A stretch of 11,243 nucleotides of DNA from an uncultured bacterium. GTDB taxonomy: Bacteria; Bacteroidota; Bacteroidia; Bacteroidales; Marinifilaceae. The stretch covers positions 1 through 11,243 of the forward strand of contig CAJMQA010000092.1 in the NCBI GenBank assembly GCA_905215395.1, in the 5' to 3' direction. Below the pieces are notes generated by a model that was not told the DNA's origin, did no database searches, and worked only from the letters and a program-made list of their open reading frames with translations. Below are positions 1-8,768 of the stretch, in pieces. Each line of letters begins with the position of its first letter. Position 1 is the stretch's first letter. Made by a program: the position numbers and the translations under genes.

Positions 1-60
1 GAGGTCAGTGAACGGCAGGCATACAAAACCGTAGACGGGAACCCGTTCGAAAGACCATAA
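1..60 (+). CDS. Possible C-terminal tail of an unidentified plus-strand gene (partial)
   Basis: Frame 1 is open from the window edge and closes with TAA at 58-60, encoding a 19-residue tail that ends in DGNPFERP. The other two plus frames hit stops within this stretch, and the codons look ordinary. The family cannot be recognised from so short a piece. If real, the gene converges on the minus-strand operon that fills the window, so this would be the locus boundary. The minus strand is also open across these 60 bases, so strand assignment is uncertain. Confidence 0.3.
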   Translation, partial: EVSERQAYKTVDGNPFERP

Positions 61-213
61 ACTCCGGAACGCTGAATATTCCCGATTTAATTCTAGAATT
101 AACTTTGTTATACTGTAAAATTGTATATAGACACTTTAATTAATCCCATACAAAGTATAAAAACGCTGAAATGATAGTAACCGGTCGGAAATTTGATTCT
201 CCAGCCGATCTTT
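61..213. other. AT-rich intergenic stretch without a convincing gene
   Basis: No coding frame here looks protein-like. Apart from the 16-bp palindrome at 87-102, it contains a 9-bp direct repeat, AACGCTGAA, at 68-76 and 162-170. I see no strong hairpin followed by a T tract that would clearly end the minus-strand operon. No tRNA-like or other RNA fold was recognised by eye. Confidence 0.5.
87..102. repeat. Perfect 16-bp AT-rich palindrome
   Basis: The bases TTAATTCTAGAATTAA are exactly self-complementary. The palindrome sits in the AT-rich gap between the putative plus-strand gene end at 60 and the 3' end of the minus-strand operon. It has no GC-rich stem and no loop, so it does not look like an ordinary intrinsic terminator. 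A dimeric-protein binding site is possible, and so is chance in AT-rich DNA. Confidence 0.4.
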
Positions 214-470
214 TCATCCCCTCAGTTCACAGGTTATGCTCAACTGTCCTGCCCACAAAGAAAATAGCGGCACAATTGTGCTATAATTTGTTTTACCTTT
301 CTGATACTGGTATTCGTTTAGCACACATCCCTCATTCCCGAGTGCTATTTCTTTTAATCTCGTTTTTATATTTTTTATAATATCTCCTTCAGGATTCTTC
401 TTCAACCAACCATCAATCCAGTGTACCACCTCATTTAATAATGCTTTTTCTGGCATTTCAGAAAACAAGG
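214..470 (-). pseudogene. Out-of-frame C-terminal remainder of the thioredoxin-fold gene
   Basis: A minus-strand frame, -1 relative to the thioredoxin-fold gene, overlaps that gene's last codons and runs on to TGA at 214-216. It encodes about 85 residues that look like genuine protein: FSEMPEKALLNEVVHWIDGW, then a Lys-Asn-Pro turn, then an amphipathic Lys/Glu/Ile-rich helix ending near KTRLKEIALGNEG. By contrast, the in-frame end of the upstream gene (PCFLKCQKKHY) looks like out-of-frame translation. Joining the frames near 469-473 gives a protein of about 413 residues, in keeping with thioredoxin-family proteins that carry long helical C-termini. No separate start or signal is evident: the first usable start is TTG at 466-468, inside the upstream gene. 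I read it as the displaced 3' end of one gene; an independent small protein is less likely. The last 25 or so residues are less clearly native. Confidence 0.55.
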
Positions 471-1454
471 TAAATACAACATCAGATAATACATTTCATC
501 AGATAATTCCATAATCTGGGATTTTTCCGTTTCCCGGATACTTTTAAACATACCCCGATAATCCTGTTTACGCATATAATCTGCTGTAGTCAACTGAGCC
601 ATCCAAATACCGGCCTGCGGATATTCAACCTGTTGTAAATAATCCATCAAAGCCCGATACCCCACCGTGTCAAAGGCAATTCCCCGGGAAGGATTCCAAC
701 GGACATACCGACTCATATAATTCTGGCACACAACATTCAATCTGAAATTAACCTCTTTTTCTCCGGCAATTTTATAAAATTGCCGGTATAAAGACATAAA
801 TCTCTGATATACATAAGCAAAAGGTGAAGTTTGTGCATTCATCTGGCTTGTCAGGATTTTCCAGAAACCAGCAGAGACAAATTGCTCATCGGTCAAAGTC
901 CGGGCATATTCATCCAACACTTTATTCTGTTCCTTTTGACGTGCCACAGACTGTAACATACCCAAATAATGTTCCATAAACTCCATCCCCCGTTCTCCCA
1001 GCCTATATCTCTTCTCGAATCCTCCCAAACGGCAAAGAGGATCCATAGCATTTCGGCCTTCCTGTAATAACTTTTCCCCACTGGCAAACCCAACCAAAGC
1101 ATGATCGACCTGTTCTGTTTCGGAATCTATATATAGCAAAGCAGGATAGGCCATCACCTTGTATTTTTCCCCCAGTTCTTTTCCCTCCTTTTCCATATCC
1201 ATTTTCACACAAATAAAATTCCGGTTATAAAATTCAGCCACCGAATCCTGAGTAAAAATTTCCTGAGCTAACTTTTTACAGGGACCACACCAATCAGTAT
1301 AACAATCTAAAAAGATTTGTTTTTTCTCTTTCCGGGCCTGATCCACCATTTCATCCCAACTTCCATTCCGGAAATTAATGGTATTATTCTGTCCGGAACA
1401 ATCCGGACAGAATAACTTTAAGATGAGTATAAATATAAAAAAACATCTGATCAT
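435..1454 (-). CDS. Exported thioredoxin-fold protein, probably frameshifted at its C-terminus
   Basis: The 339-residue product starts with a hydrophobic signal segment (about residues 4-18) ending near CSGQ, so it should be exported. CPDC does not match a good lipobox, so a soluble periplasmic protein is likelier than a lipoprotein. A thioredoxin domain follows at about 28-135: the redox motif WCGPC is at 55-59 and the cis-proline context AYPALLYID is around Pro104. The remaining 200 residues are mostly helical, with no recognised enzyme domain. Such proteins reduce or isomerise disulfides, or handle client proteins, in the periplasm; the client here is unknown. The start ATG overlaps the stop of the preceding lipoprotein gene by 4 bp (ATGA), which fixes the start and implies translational coupling. 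It is the last gene of the operon. The final residues look non-native because coding signal continues in the -1 frame down to 214. Confidence 0.85.
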   Translation of the reverse strand: MIRCFFIFILILKLFCPDCSGQNNTINFRNGSWDEMVDQARKEKKQIFLDCYTDWCGPCKKLAQEIFTQDSVAEFYNRNFICVKMDMEKEGKELGEKYKVMAYPALLYIDSETEQVDHALVGFASGEKLLQEGRNAMDPLCRLGGFEKRYRLGERGMEFMEHYLGMLQSVARQKEQNKVLDEYARTLTDEQFVSAGFWKILTSQMNAQTSPFAYVYQRFMSLYRQFYKIAGEKEVNFRLNVVCQNYMSRYVRWNPSRGIAFDTVGYRALMDYLQQVEYPQAGIWMAQLTTADYMRKQDYRGMFKSIRETEKSQIMELSDEMYYLMLYLPCFLKCQKKHY

Positions 1455-3124
1455 AAAACATCCATCAAACTACCATTCTGATTTTTACCATCCCGGTACC
1501 AGGTTTGCCATTTAATCATGATATCCACCGGATATCCGCTTATCCCCCGATAGATCATCTCTCTTCCTAACTGATCCGTTCTGACCCGATAAGTGGTGGC
1601 ATCCAGAATCACTACATCCCCCTTCAGTTCTTCTCCATTGCCATTCCGGTCAGTTCCGTAACGGGAAATTCCCAGAATAATTGATTTCTCTGTCCGCGAC
1701 ATTTCAAAACAGGTTATTTCAGCGTCAGCACCATAACCTATATCCTCTAATGAAAAGACCGGCCTAGGAACAATCCCCTCCTCCCAGGCCGCAACATTTC
1801 CTGACAACAATTGATTACCAGCTGATACCAAAATAAATTCTTTAGCTCTAAATTGATAAAAATCGCTATTTCCCCTCATCACCGTTTCCGGCATATCCAT
1901 TTGAGCAACTATCCGGAAAGGTACCTGTACCACTCCGCCTGTTCCATCCTTTTCATTACTATTTCGGGGCATCTGTAAATACAGAGCCTTTACCTGGTCT
2001 CCTTTAGCTAAAATAGCCACACAATAGTTAGGCACATTGGTATGAGTACCATAAATCATACGATACCCTTCAAAAGCCGGAATGTCTGTTACAGGTATTC
2101 CTAACATGGAACTGCCCAGCCCCGACACGCACAGAAAACGCCCAACCGTTTCATCAAACATAACCCCATAATCAGAATATGCGTAAGCCATTGTTTGTAC
2201 AAAAAAATCACCCTGACCAGGAGTTACTGTAACCGGGAAATAGACAGGTGACAAACGCCCTCCATAAGGACTTCCTTTACCAAGTACATAGCTGTCACTG
2301 ACATTCATTTTTCCTGAATTACGCACTCCGAAACTATATAGTTTTCCCTGAGAAACCATGAGATTCTTTGTCACCGACCCAGTGAAATTTCCAAATATAA
2401 AATCCCAGTTAATAATTCCACTCCAAACCGACTCCGGAGAAAAGTCCGGAACGGATGGTTTGGGATAAACAATTTGTCGTTGTAAATATTCTTCATCAAC
2501 GTAAGTATTCTCAACCACATCTGTCAAAGTTGTATCAGCCAAAGATTTCAAGCCTTCAGCCGTTCTGACCAATAAACCAGAATAAGCTTCTATGGGCTTA
2601 TAATTCCTGAAAATCCGTTGAGGTGCTGTTCCTAAACTTCTGCCCATAGACCGCTCATAATAATTTACAGCAAAATGATTCGTATCCGGAATAATAGATT
2701 TAAATGAAAGTTCCGCCTTTCCCTGATAGTTACTCAATACCATGATCACATCCCCGGCACGTTCGTCTAACACAATCAAACGAAAAGGATAAATATACTC
2801 ATTGCCCTGTTCTTTATCCTTCACAATCAAACGACAATTTTTATCCCCATACGATAACACAACCGGAAAAACTAAATGTTGTTCCGAACTCACTATCTGT
2901 TGTTCAATTTCCCAGTTATAATTAAATTTCTCCGGATCATTATACTGTGTCGCAGTAAGTTCCGGAGACAAACGCAAAGTATCAAACTGACGGATCCGTA
3001 TAATAGAATCAATTCCCGTCACTTTTTCTATACGGTTGATATCATGATAATCATAATTACCCAGATCATCATAACAAGATACAAACAACATAAAAATATA
3101 AATAATAAAAAATATCTTTTTCAT
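1451..3124 (-). CDS. PKD-like family surface lipoprotein
   Basis: The 557-residue product has a lipoprotein signal peptide with lipobox LFVSC and acylated Cys17. It is followed by YDDLGNYDYHDIN, a start characteristic of the PKD-like lipoproteins found beside SusC/SusD pairs. Residues about 24-120 form a PKD-like beta-sandwich (phrases such as IDSIIRIRQFDTLRLSPEL and YNWEI). The remainder is beta-rich with repeated Gly/aromatic turns, but I cannot assign it an enzymatic domain. Family knowledge places these proteins at the outer surface or periplasmic face of the outer membrane, as presumed ligand-binding accessories to SusCD; biochemical function is largely uncharacterised. The gene lies 23 bp after the DUF4843 gene and overlaps the thioredoxin-fold gene by 4 bp, so it belongs to the same transcript. 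Confidence 0.85.
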   Translation of the reverse strand: MKKIFFIIYIFMLFVSCYDDLGNYDYHDINRIEKVTGIDSIIRIRQFDTLRLSPELTATQYNDPEKFNYNWEIEQQIVSSEQHLVFPVVLSYGDKNCRLIVKDKEQGNEYIYPFRLIVLDERAGDVIMVLSNYQGKAELSFKSIIPDTNHFAVNYYERSMGRSLGTAPQRIFRNYKPIEAYSGLLVRTAEGLKSLADTTLTDVVENTYVDEEYLQRQIVYPKPSVPDFSPESVWSGIINWDFIFGNFTGSVTKNLMVSQGKLYSFGVRNSGKMNVSDSYVLGKGSPYGGRLSPVYFPVTVTPGQGDFFVQTMAYAYSDYGVMFDETVGRFLCVSGLGSSMLGIPVTDIPAFEGYRMIYGTHTNVPNYCVAILAKGDQVKALYLQMPRNSNEKDGTGGVVQVPFRIVAQMDMPETVMRGNSDFYQFRAKEFILVSAGNQLLSGNVAAWEEGIVPRPVFSLEDIGYGADAEITCFEMSRTEKSIILGISRYGTDRNGNGEELKGDVVILDATTYRVRTDQLGREMIYRGISGYPVDIMIKWQTWYRDGKNQNGSLMDVL

Positions 3125-3147
3125 ACCTTCATCTTTAACGACATTAT

Positions 3148-3921
3148 TTACTCTACCGGCACCAAAGCATCCATCAAAATATATTCATTAGTCTCTTCAT
3201 CAATAGGCCTATTATCTTCCAGCCAGGAACGTAAAGCAGGTCCATACTTGGTCTGAATCTGAAAATTATCGATCGTCTGGCTGATCGCATCCGCATTGTC
3301 AAAATCTTTATTAAAAGAAATCAACACCTGCCACTTAACAGGGTGATAATACCCCAGATATCCTTTAACACCTTCCCACCACAGGGGTTCCGTAAGAAAA
3401 TTATTGGCTACTAATTTCAATTCACTATTTTCAATATTCCCAACTCCAAAATCTTCTGTCTCCTCCATACGAAGCATCAGGCATTTGCTCAATTGTTTCC
3501 GGTGGCTGGGATCCAGATATTCGCGATGCAGTACAATCTGTAAAGTATCTGTCCAGCTATTTGCCGGCATCACCCGCAATTCTGTAATAGGATCATAATC
3601 TTTTCCGGCCTCCATGGTTGTCTTCCCGCTTTTAACAATTCCCGTATCTGCCACAACAATACGATAAGTCCGGTCGTGCCCTGCTTTACGCCCTGTATAG
3701 CAAACCACAACATCTACCGTATCTACCACAACATCATTCATCTTATTACCAAATGTATACAGGATAGAATCATATTCCACTTTATTACCCAACGTATTGT
3801 ATATAAATTCCTGAAAATATATACAGTCACGTTCACCATAAAATGAGTCTAAATCATCTGAACAACCAGGTCCGAATAAACCAATTATACCCAGAACCCA
3901 TATTATTAATCTTTTCATCAT
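3148..3921 (-). CDS. DUF4843 domain lipoprotein
   Basis: The 257-residue product carries a lipoprotein signal peptide with lipobox-like FGPGC (Cys20) and then acidic residues (SDDLD), usual for surface-exported Bacteroidota lipoproteins. The DUF4843 pattern is visible: a stretch with YFQEF near 35-39, a beta-rich core DTVDVVVCYTGRKAGHDRTY (68-87), an AGKDYD turn at 105-110, then TDTLQIVLHR and LMLRMEETEDFGVG (about 148-161). An aromatic C-terminal segment (PLWWEGVKGYLGYYHPVKW, about 179-197) is typical of the family. The role is unknown. The family occurs almost only in SusC/SusD operons, often followed by a PKD-like lipoprotein as here, so an accessory outer-membrane or surface binding role is inferred. 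It begins 10 bp after the susD stop. The second Met is an equally possible start. Confidence 0.87.
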   Translation of the reverse strand: MMKRLIIWVLGIIGLFGPGCSDDLDSFYGERDCIYFQEFIYNTLGNKVEYDSILYTFGNKMNDVVVDTVDVVVCYTGRKAGHDRTYRIVVADTGIVKSGKTTMEAGKDYDPITELRVMPANSWTDTLQIVLHREYLDPSHRKQLSKCLMLRMEETEDFGVGNIENSELKLVANNFLTEPLWWEGVKGYLGYYHPVKWQVLISFNKDFDNADAISQTIDNFQIQTKYGPALRSWLEDNRPIDEETNEYILMDALVPVE

Positions 3922-3931
3922 ATCCTAACAA

Positions 3932-5368
3932 TTAATTTCTATTTCCATTTTCTTTCTCTGCATCAGGCATTGGTAAAACAAACACCTCATTACTTGCCTG
4001 CACATTTCCCGGGGACGTCTGACGCAATATATCATGATGTAAACGTTTATAGATAAAAAACATTTGTCCTTCACACAAATACTCCCTCCGCATTTCTGCC
4101 AACAATACTTCCCCATCAAAAGCAGTTAGTTTATATTCTTCGCCTTCTCCCATAAAGCGACTTTTTCTCAGCTCTTCCACCAGGGATTGTGCTTTTCCTG
4201 CATCTTCTTCCAGCCATCCTTCTGCAGCGATCAGATACATCTCTGCCAATCTCATCAGGGGCACTTTAGGAGTAAAAATTTCATTGTTAGCCTCACTCAT
4301 ATAATATTTCCTCACACTAACATTGTTCACCCAACGCCGGAAACGGATATCGTTATCCGAACCGTTATACACTTCAGATTTCAAACCATCTGTCATTTGC
4401 AGATTTCCCTGATTCGTTATACCGGAAACAACATAATGTGATTTTTCCGAGTAAGATTTAATTTTCAAATTTCTTAAAGAAAAAATATGTTCATCAGAAA
4501 ACAAAATATCCCATTTATCTGCATTTTCGGGGAAACTCTTGGTGTAATCCAGCAAAGCAAATTTTTTACTTGCAATAACTTCTTCTGCCAAAGTACGAGC
4601 CTTTGCTTTATCTCCGTTACTATTCCGGGTCAAATAGATCCGGGCCATCAATCCTTTTACAGCAAAATAATTCATTCTCGCAACATACTGATCGGCCTCA
4701 TTCTTGGTAGAACCTTCTATCTGGTAAGGCGTTACTGCCAGAATAGGATCTTTTTCCAATAACTTCAAAGCAGTCTCACAATCGGCCAAACAATAACTTA
4801 AAAATTGTTCACTGCTACATAATGGCTGTACCTCGATTCCAAATACCCGGCTATAAGGCAGGCATTCAGCCATTTTATCCTGACCATAGGAAGGTGCAAA
4901 TAAACGCCACAAATCAAAATGCAGCCATGCACGTAAAGCCAAAGCCTCTCCCTTCACTTGCTGCCTCACTTGTTCCGGCATACAATCTCCCTGAGATTGC
5001 TCATAACTCAGTATGTTATTCACCATCGCTATCGTATAATAGCCATTTGCCCAAATATTCTCAATCGAATCCTTAGCCTCCTGTTCCTCGTAATTATAGC
5101 GGGATAAAGATTTGTAACCGGTCAGCATATTCGAAAAGTCGTAAACTTGTCCCAAAACATCAACCACCCCAAATGTCAAGGTTGCCCCATACATCTCCCA
5201 CTTTGACATTTTGCTGTATACTCCCGCCAATGCTTCGTGAAATCCCTGTTCTGTCTGGAATAACTTTCTTTCTTCCTCTTCATTCACCAAATCCACATCC
5301 AGCCAATCCGAACAAGACGTCAGCAGGAAAAATAAAACGAACAGCAAGCTTATATATCTATTTTTCAT
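3932..5368 (-). CDS. SusD/RagB-family nutrient-binding outer-membrane lipoprotein
   Basis: The 478-residue product begins with a lipoprotein signal peptide ending in LLTSC (Cys19), then SDWLDVDL, a classic SusD N-terminus. The TPR-like helical scaffold is clear: GEALALRAWLHFDLWRLF at about 140-157, AVKGLMARIYLTRN at about 236-249 and VPLMRLAEMYLIAAEGWLEE at about 369-388. Near the C-terminus MRREYLCEGQMFFIYKRL (about 426-443) and FVLPMPDAE match the conserved SusD ending. SusD proteins are surface lipoproteins that lid the SusC barrel, capture ligand and hand it to the transporter. The gene follows susC by 26 bp, the normal arrangement. The ligand is not deducible: the binding face is the most variable part of the family, and no degradative enzyme is nearby. 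Confidence 0.95.
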   Translation of the reverse strand: MKNRYISLLFVLFFLLTSCSDWLDVDLVNEEEERKLFQTEQGFHEALAGVYSKMSKWEMYGATLTFGVVDVLGQVYDFSNMLTGYKSLSRYNYEEQEAKDSIENIWANGYYTIAMVNNILSYEQSQGDCMPEQVRQQVKGEALALRAWLHFDLWRLFAPSYGQDKMAECLPYSRVFGIEVQPLCSSEQFLSYCLADCETALKLLEKDPILAVTPYQIEGSTKNEADQYVARMNYFAVKGLMARIYLTRNSNGDKAKARTLAEEVIASKKFALLDYTKSFPENADKWDILFSDEHIFSLRNLKIKSYSEKSHYVVSGITNQGNLQMTDGLKSEVYNGSDNDIRFRRWVNNVSVRKYYMSEANNEIFTPKVPLMRLAEMYLIAAEGWLEEDAGKAQSLVEELRKSRFMGEGEEYKLTAFDGEVLLAEMRREYLCEGQMFFIYKRLHHDILRQTSPGNVQASNEVFVLPMPDAEKENGNRN

Positions 5369-5394
5369 ATCTATTCAATATTTAATAATACATC

Positions 5395-8300
5395 TTAAAA
5401 CGTCACATGTAACCCTAATGAAAAGGTTCTGGCAAAAGGATAAGCAGTCCCCCGCTCCTGACGGATGGAGGATAGCCGGAAAACATCTGTAGTACTTGCC
5501 ATGATTTTTACCCGGTCAGCTTTAATATAATTGGCATATTTTAAAGGCAGATCATACGCAACCGATACACTCTGCAAGCTAAAAAGATTATCTTTCTGCA
5601 TTAGCCTGGTACTCTGATAAGCATTCGTATGTATGTCTATACGACGGTATAAGACCTCATCTCCGGGATTTTGCCAACGATCATACAACGCCCGTTTATC
5701 TTTATTGCGCACACGTTCGTAATGTTGCCAATTGTTCTCCACTTTGTCGGCTAAAGTGGAATTATACGTCTTCCCACCCCATTTATACCGGAATAATAAA
5801 TAAACATTCAATCCTTTCCAGGTCAAGTTACTATTAAAAGTTCCTTCAACCTTAGGCAACATATCGCCAACTTCCACTTTATCGCGGTAATCATACTCAA
5901 AAGTATAGGAACCGTCCCGTTTTATAAAAACTTCATTTCCGGTAGCCGGATCAATACCGGCAGAACGCACCAACATCAAAGCCGATTGTGAGCGCCCCTC
6001 TGCATATTGCCGGTAAACATCCCCACTTTTCAATACATCTTCACTATTGGCTTTTTCGTTCATTTTTTCCAGCATATTGGACAATTTCTTAATCCGGTTA
6101 CGGTTACTGAATGCAGCTAATGTTACATTCCAGTTCAGGTCTTTTTCCCGGTTTTCTATAATATTAACCCGTACACGACCTTCAATCCCCCGGTTTTCTG
6201 ATTTACCCAAATTTTCTGTATAACTATAAAAACCGGTTGAAGGAGCGACATCAATAGGTAATAAAAGATTGTCTGTAATTTTCAGATAGGCATCTACATT
6301 TAACTGTACACGGCCTTTCAACAACGACCAGTCGAGTCCCAAATTATAGGCTATCGTATTCTGCCATTTCAATTCCGGATTCCCATAGCCTTTCAACATA
6401 ACACCGTAATACCCATTATACTCATTCTCAAAATCATAATAATAAGTCGTCATTGCCTGAGAAGAACTGAAATTTACACTACCCGTACTTCCTGCCGAAA
6501 AGCGCAATTTCAATACATTCCGCTCATGCCAATTTACAAAATGCTCTTTATGAACGTTCCAGGCAATACCTGCCGACCAGAACGGAGCAAAACGGGAATC
6601 ACGTCCAAACTTACTTGAACCATCAGTCCTGTACGACAAATCCAGAAAATAACGATTATCATAACCGTAATTAAAATTAGCAAAGAAACCAATCAAACGG
6701 GACTTATCATACGAACCGGCAGGAGTACTTTTATATTTAAAAGCTGTAGCTGCACCGATAAAATCGATGGATTCACTGACAAAACCAGTGGCGGTGTACC
6801 AGTCACCTTTAGAAATGGCAGACATGACATTACTCCCTACACCCACATTAATTACATTTTTACCCAGGTTTTTAAAGAAAGACAAAGTCACATGCCCATC
6901 CAAATTTTCAGATTTATTGTTTTTAATATAATAGCTTCCTTTATTTTTCTCTTTATCCTCAATCTCACTGGATAGATAGTTGAACTCCGGAGACCTCGGA
7001 GACTTGAATTCCTCTGCTTTATCCAGCTGTTTCGTATAACTGAAACGTCCCTGTAACCGCAAACTAGGTATAATCCGCCAATCTATATTAAAATTATCTT
7101 GCACTGAAGTATATTCATTTATACTAAAATTAGGTAAAGTGGCATAAACCATCGGATTATAATCTCCCGAAGATAATTTTTCTATTAACTTTCCATTTTC
7201 ATCATAGATCCTGTCATAAGGATTCTGGGAAACCCAGGTGCTAAAGCTTCCATAGGGAGAATTTTTCCCTTTTACATTATCAATCAATACATCATTGCGG
7301 ATGAAAAAATCCTTAGCTATATTATACTGAAAAGTTACACTTAATCCATAATTTTTACGTCCTGATCCTTTCATCACACCATTATCTCCCAGATAACGCA
7401 AGTCAATTCCATAGCGGAAATTCTCATCCCCTCCTTCAAAGTTAACTGAATAGCGCTGATTCAGTGCATTCCGAAGAGGTTGGGACAACCAATACGTATC
7501 CACCCCCTGAAGCATAGCTTCCCAGCGGCGATTATATTCCCTGTCTTTTTTCAGCTGGTCTTCCCAGGAATCACCTTCATAAGCTCCACTCAACTTTTCA
7601 TAAATCAATTTTTCACGGGCATTCATCAAATTATAGTCCCTTAAATCCGGGATAGATATATTAAAATTAGCATTACCGGTAATCCGGATTTTTCCAGCCC
7701 TGGGACGCAAAGTTGTGATCAGAATTACTCCATTCGCCCCACGTGACCCATACAAGGCTGTCGCAGTAGCGTCTTTTAAGATTGTCAATTCTTCAATACG
7801 ATTCAAATCCAGATCATATACCCGTTGAGCGGTCACCTCCACTCCATCCAGTACATATAAAGGCGCATTAGGGTTTGTCCGGGAATCATCTGCACTGGAA
7901 CGTAAGTCAAACCCATTTTCACCCCGGATTGTGATTTCCGGAACGCGGTTAGGGTCGGAACCATTCACTAAATCCTCTGCCAAACGGATAGACGGATCAA
8001 AAGCATTCAATGCCTGGATAACATTCAACGACCCCACCTTCTTCAAATCATCCAGCTTCACTGTTACCTCAGAACCCGTAAAACTTTCTTTTGTTTTCTG
8101 GAAATAGCCTGCATTCACCACCACTTCTTCCATTTCCGTGGCATCTTCTTCCATGACAATATTCAGTGGCTTTTCGCTATTTACAGCCACTTCTTTCAAT
8201 TTCATCCCAATGAAAGAAAACTGCAGAATCAGGTTTTTCAATTGAGAGACAGCAAGAGAAAACTGACCATCCGCATCGGTAGCTGTTCCAAGAGTAGTAC

Positions 8301-8742
8301 CTTTTATCAATACAGTTACTCCAGGAAGTACTACCCCTGCCGCATCCTTAACGACTCCGGAAATTTTATATTGTTTTACCGCTTGCTGCTGTCTCACAAC
8401 AATGACATTATCTTCAATCACATAAGAAAATCCTTTCCCATTCAGACAATATTTCAAAACTTCCTCCAGAGGCGCCTCCAAAAAATTCACAGATTCTATC
8501 CGCACGTTTCTGACATCTTCCATATTATAAACAAATGTATAATTACTCTGGCTACGTATAGCCGATAATACCTCTGTCAACAATACATCAGAATAAGAGA
8601 GCGACAAACGGGCATTCTGAGAATATGTCGTCGCCGACAATTGCATGCTTAATAACACAAAGAGAAATAAAAACTTCGTTTTCAATACACTTTGCAACAG
8701 TTTTAATCGCTTAAAACCACCATAGTCACACTTTTTTTTCAT
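5395..8742 (-). CDS. SusC/RagA-type TonB-dependent outer-membrane transporter with STN signalling domain
   Basis: The 1115-residue product has an N-terminal signal region (hydrophobic core about 24-38, cleavage likely near SQ at 41-42). An STN (secretin/TonB N-terminal) domain spans about 43-118. It is followed by a CarboxypepD_reg-like beta-sandwich (about 125-200: GVVKDAAGVVLPGVTVLIKG, DADGQFSL), a MEEVVV TonB-box-like segment at about 204-209, a plug domain (about 220-347) with the SusC signature LYVLDGVEV and RIEELTILKDATATALYGSR, and a long beta-barrel ending in aromatic HVTF. It imports bulky ligands across the outer membrane using TonB-ExbBD energy, with SusD as lid. The STN domain is the part that contacts a FecR-type anti-sigma factor, and exactly such a gene lies upstream, so this transporter probably also senses its substrate. 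Codons 2-4 contain a run of eight A. The 94-bp gap from fecR suggests separate transcriptional control. Confidence 0.96.
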   Translation of the reverse strand: MKKKCDYGGFKRLKLLQSVLKTKFLFLFVLLSMQLSATTYSQNARLSLSYSDVLLTEVLSAIRSQSNYTFVYNMEDVRNVRIESVNFLEAPLEEVLKYCLNGKGFSYVIEDNVIVVRQQQAVKQYKISGVVKDAAGVVLPGVTVLIKGTTLGTATDADGQFSLAVSQLKNLILQFSFIGMKLKEVAVNSEKPLNIVMEEDATEMEEVVVNAGYFQKTKESFTGSEVTVKLDDLKKVGSLNVIQALNAFDPSIRLAEDLVNGSDPNRVPEITIRGENGFDLRSSADDSRTNPNAPLYVLDGVEVTAQRVYDLDLNRIEELTILKDATATALYGSRGANGVILITTLRPRAGKIRITGNANFNISIPDLRDYNLMNAREKLIYEKLSGAYEGDSWEDQLKKDREYNRRWEAMLQGVDTYWLSQPLRNALNQRYSVNFEGGDENFRYGIDLRYLGDNGVMKGSGRKNYGLSVTFQYNIAKDFFIRNDVLIDNVKGKNSPYGSFSTWVSQNPYDRIYDENGKLIEKLSSGDYNPMVYATLPNFSINEYTSVQDNFNIDWRIIPSLRLQGRFSYTKQLDKAEEFKSPRSPEFNYLSSEIEDKEKNKGSYYIKNNKSENLDGHVTLSFFKNLGKNVINVGVGSNVMSAISKGDWYTATGFVSESIDFIGAATAFKYKSTPAGSYDKSRLIGFFANFNYGYDNRYFLDLSYRTDGSSKFGRDSRFAPFWSAGIAWNVHKEHFVNWHERNVLKLRFSAGSTGSVNFSSSQAMTTYYYDFENEYNGYYGVMLKGYGNPELKWQNTIAYNLGLDWSLLKGRVQLNVDAYLKITDNLLLPIDVAPSTGFYSYTENLGKSENRGIEGRVRVNIIENREKDLNWNVTLAAFSNRNRIKKLSNMLEKMNEKANSEDVLKSGDVYRQYAEGRSQSALMLVRSAGIDPATGNEVFIKRDGSYTFEYDYRDKVEVGDMLPKVEGTFNSNLTWKGLNVYLLFRYKWGGKTYNSTLADKVENNWQHYERVRNKDKRALYDRWQNPGDEVLYRRIDIHTNAYQSTRLMQKDNLFSLQSVSVAYDLPLKYANYIKADRVKIMASTTDVFRLSSIRQERGTAYPFARTFSLGLHVTF

Positions 8743-8768
8743 AATTTTGTAATTGAGTTGTACATTTA

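Noticed and set aside
171..380. Plus-strand 69-residue open frame near the left edge
   Set aside because: It overlaps, antisense, the protein-like continuation of the thioredoxin-fold gene. Its hydrophobic end comes from an AT-rich tract.
444..450. G-AAA-AAG heptamer as proof of programmed -1 frameshifting in the thioredoxin-fold gene
   Set aside because: The zero-frame residues before the heptamer (PCFLKC) already look out of frame, no downstream stem-loop is evident, and programmed shifting is not known to me for this family. A one-base indel explains the data better.
2876..3256. Plus-strand 126-residue open frame
   Set aside because: It lies antisense across the starts and ends of two clear lipoprotein genes, and its translation is Ile/Tyr-rich without domain features.
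8242..8568. Plus-strand 108-residue open frame
   Set aside because: It is fully antisense to the STN and CarboxypepD-like coding region of susC and has no recognisable protein character.
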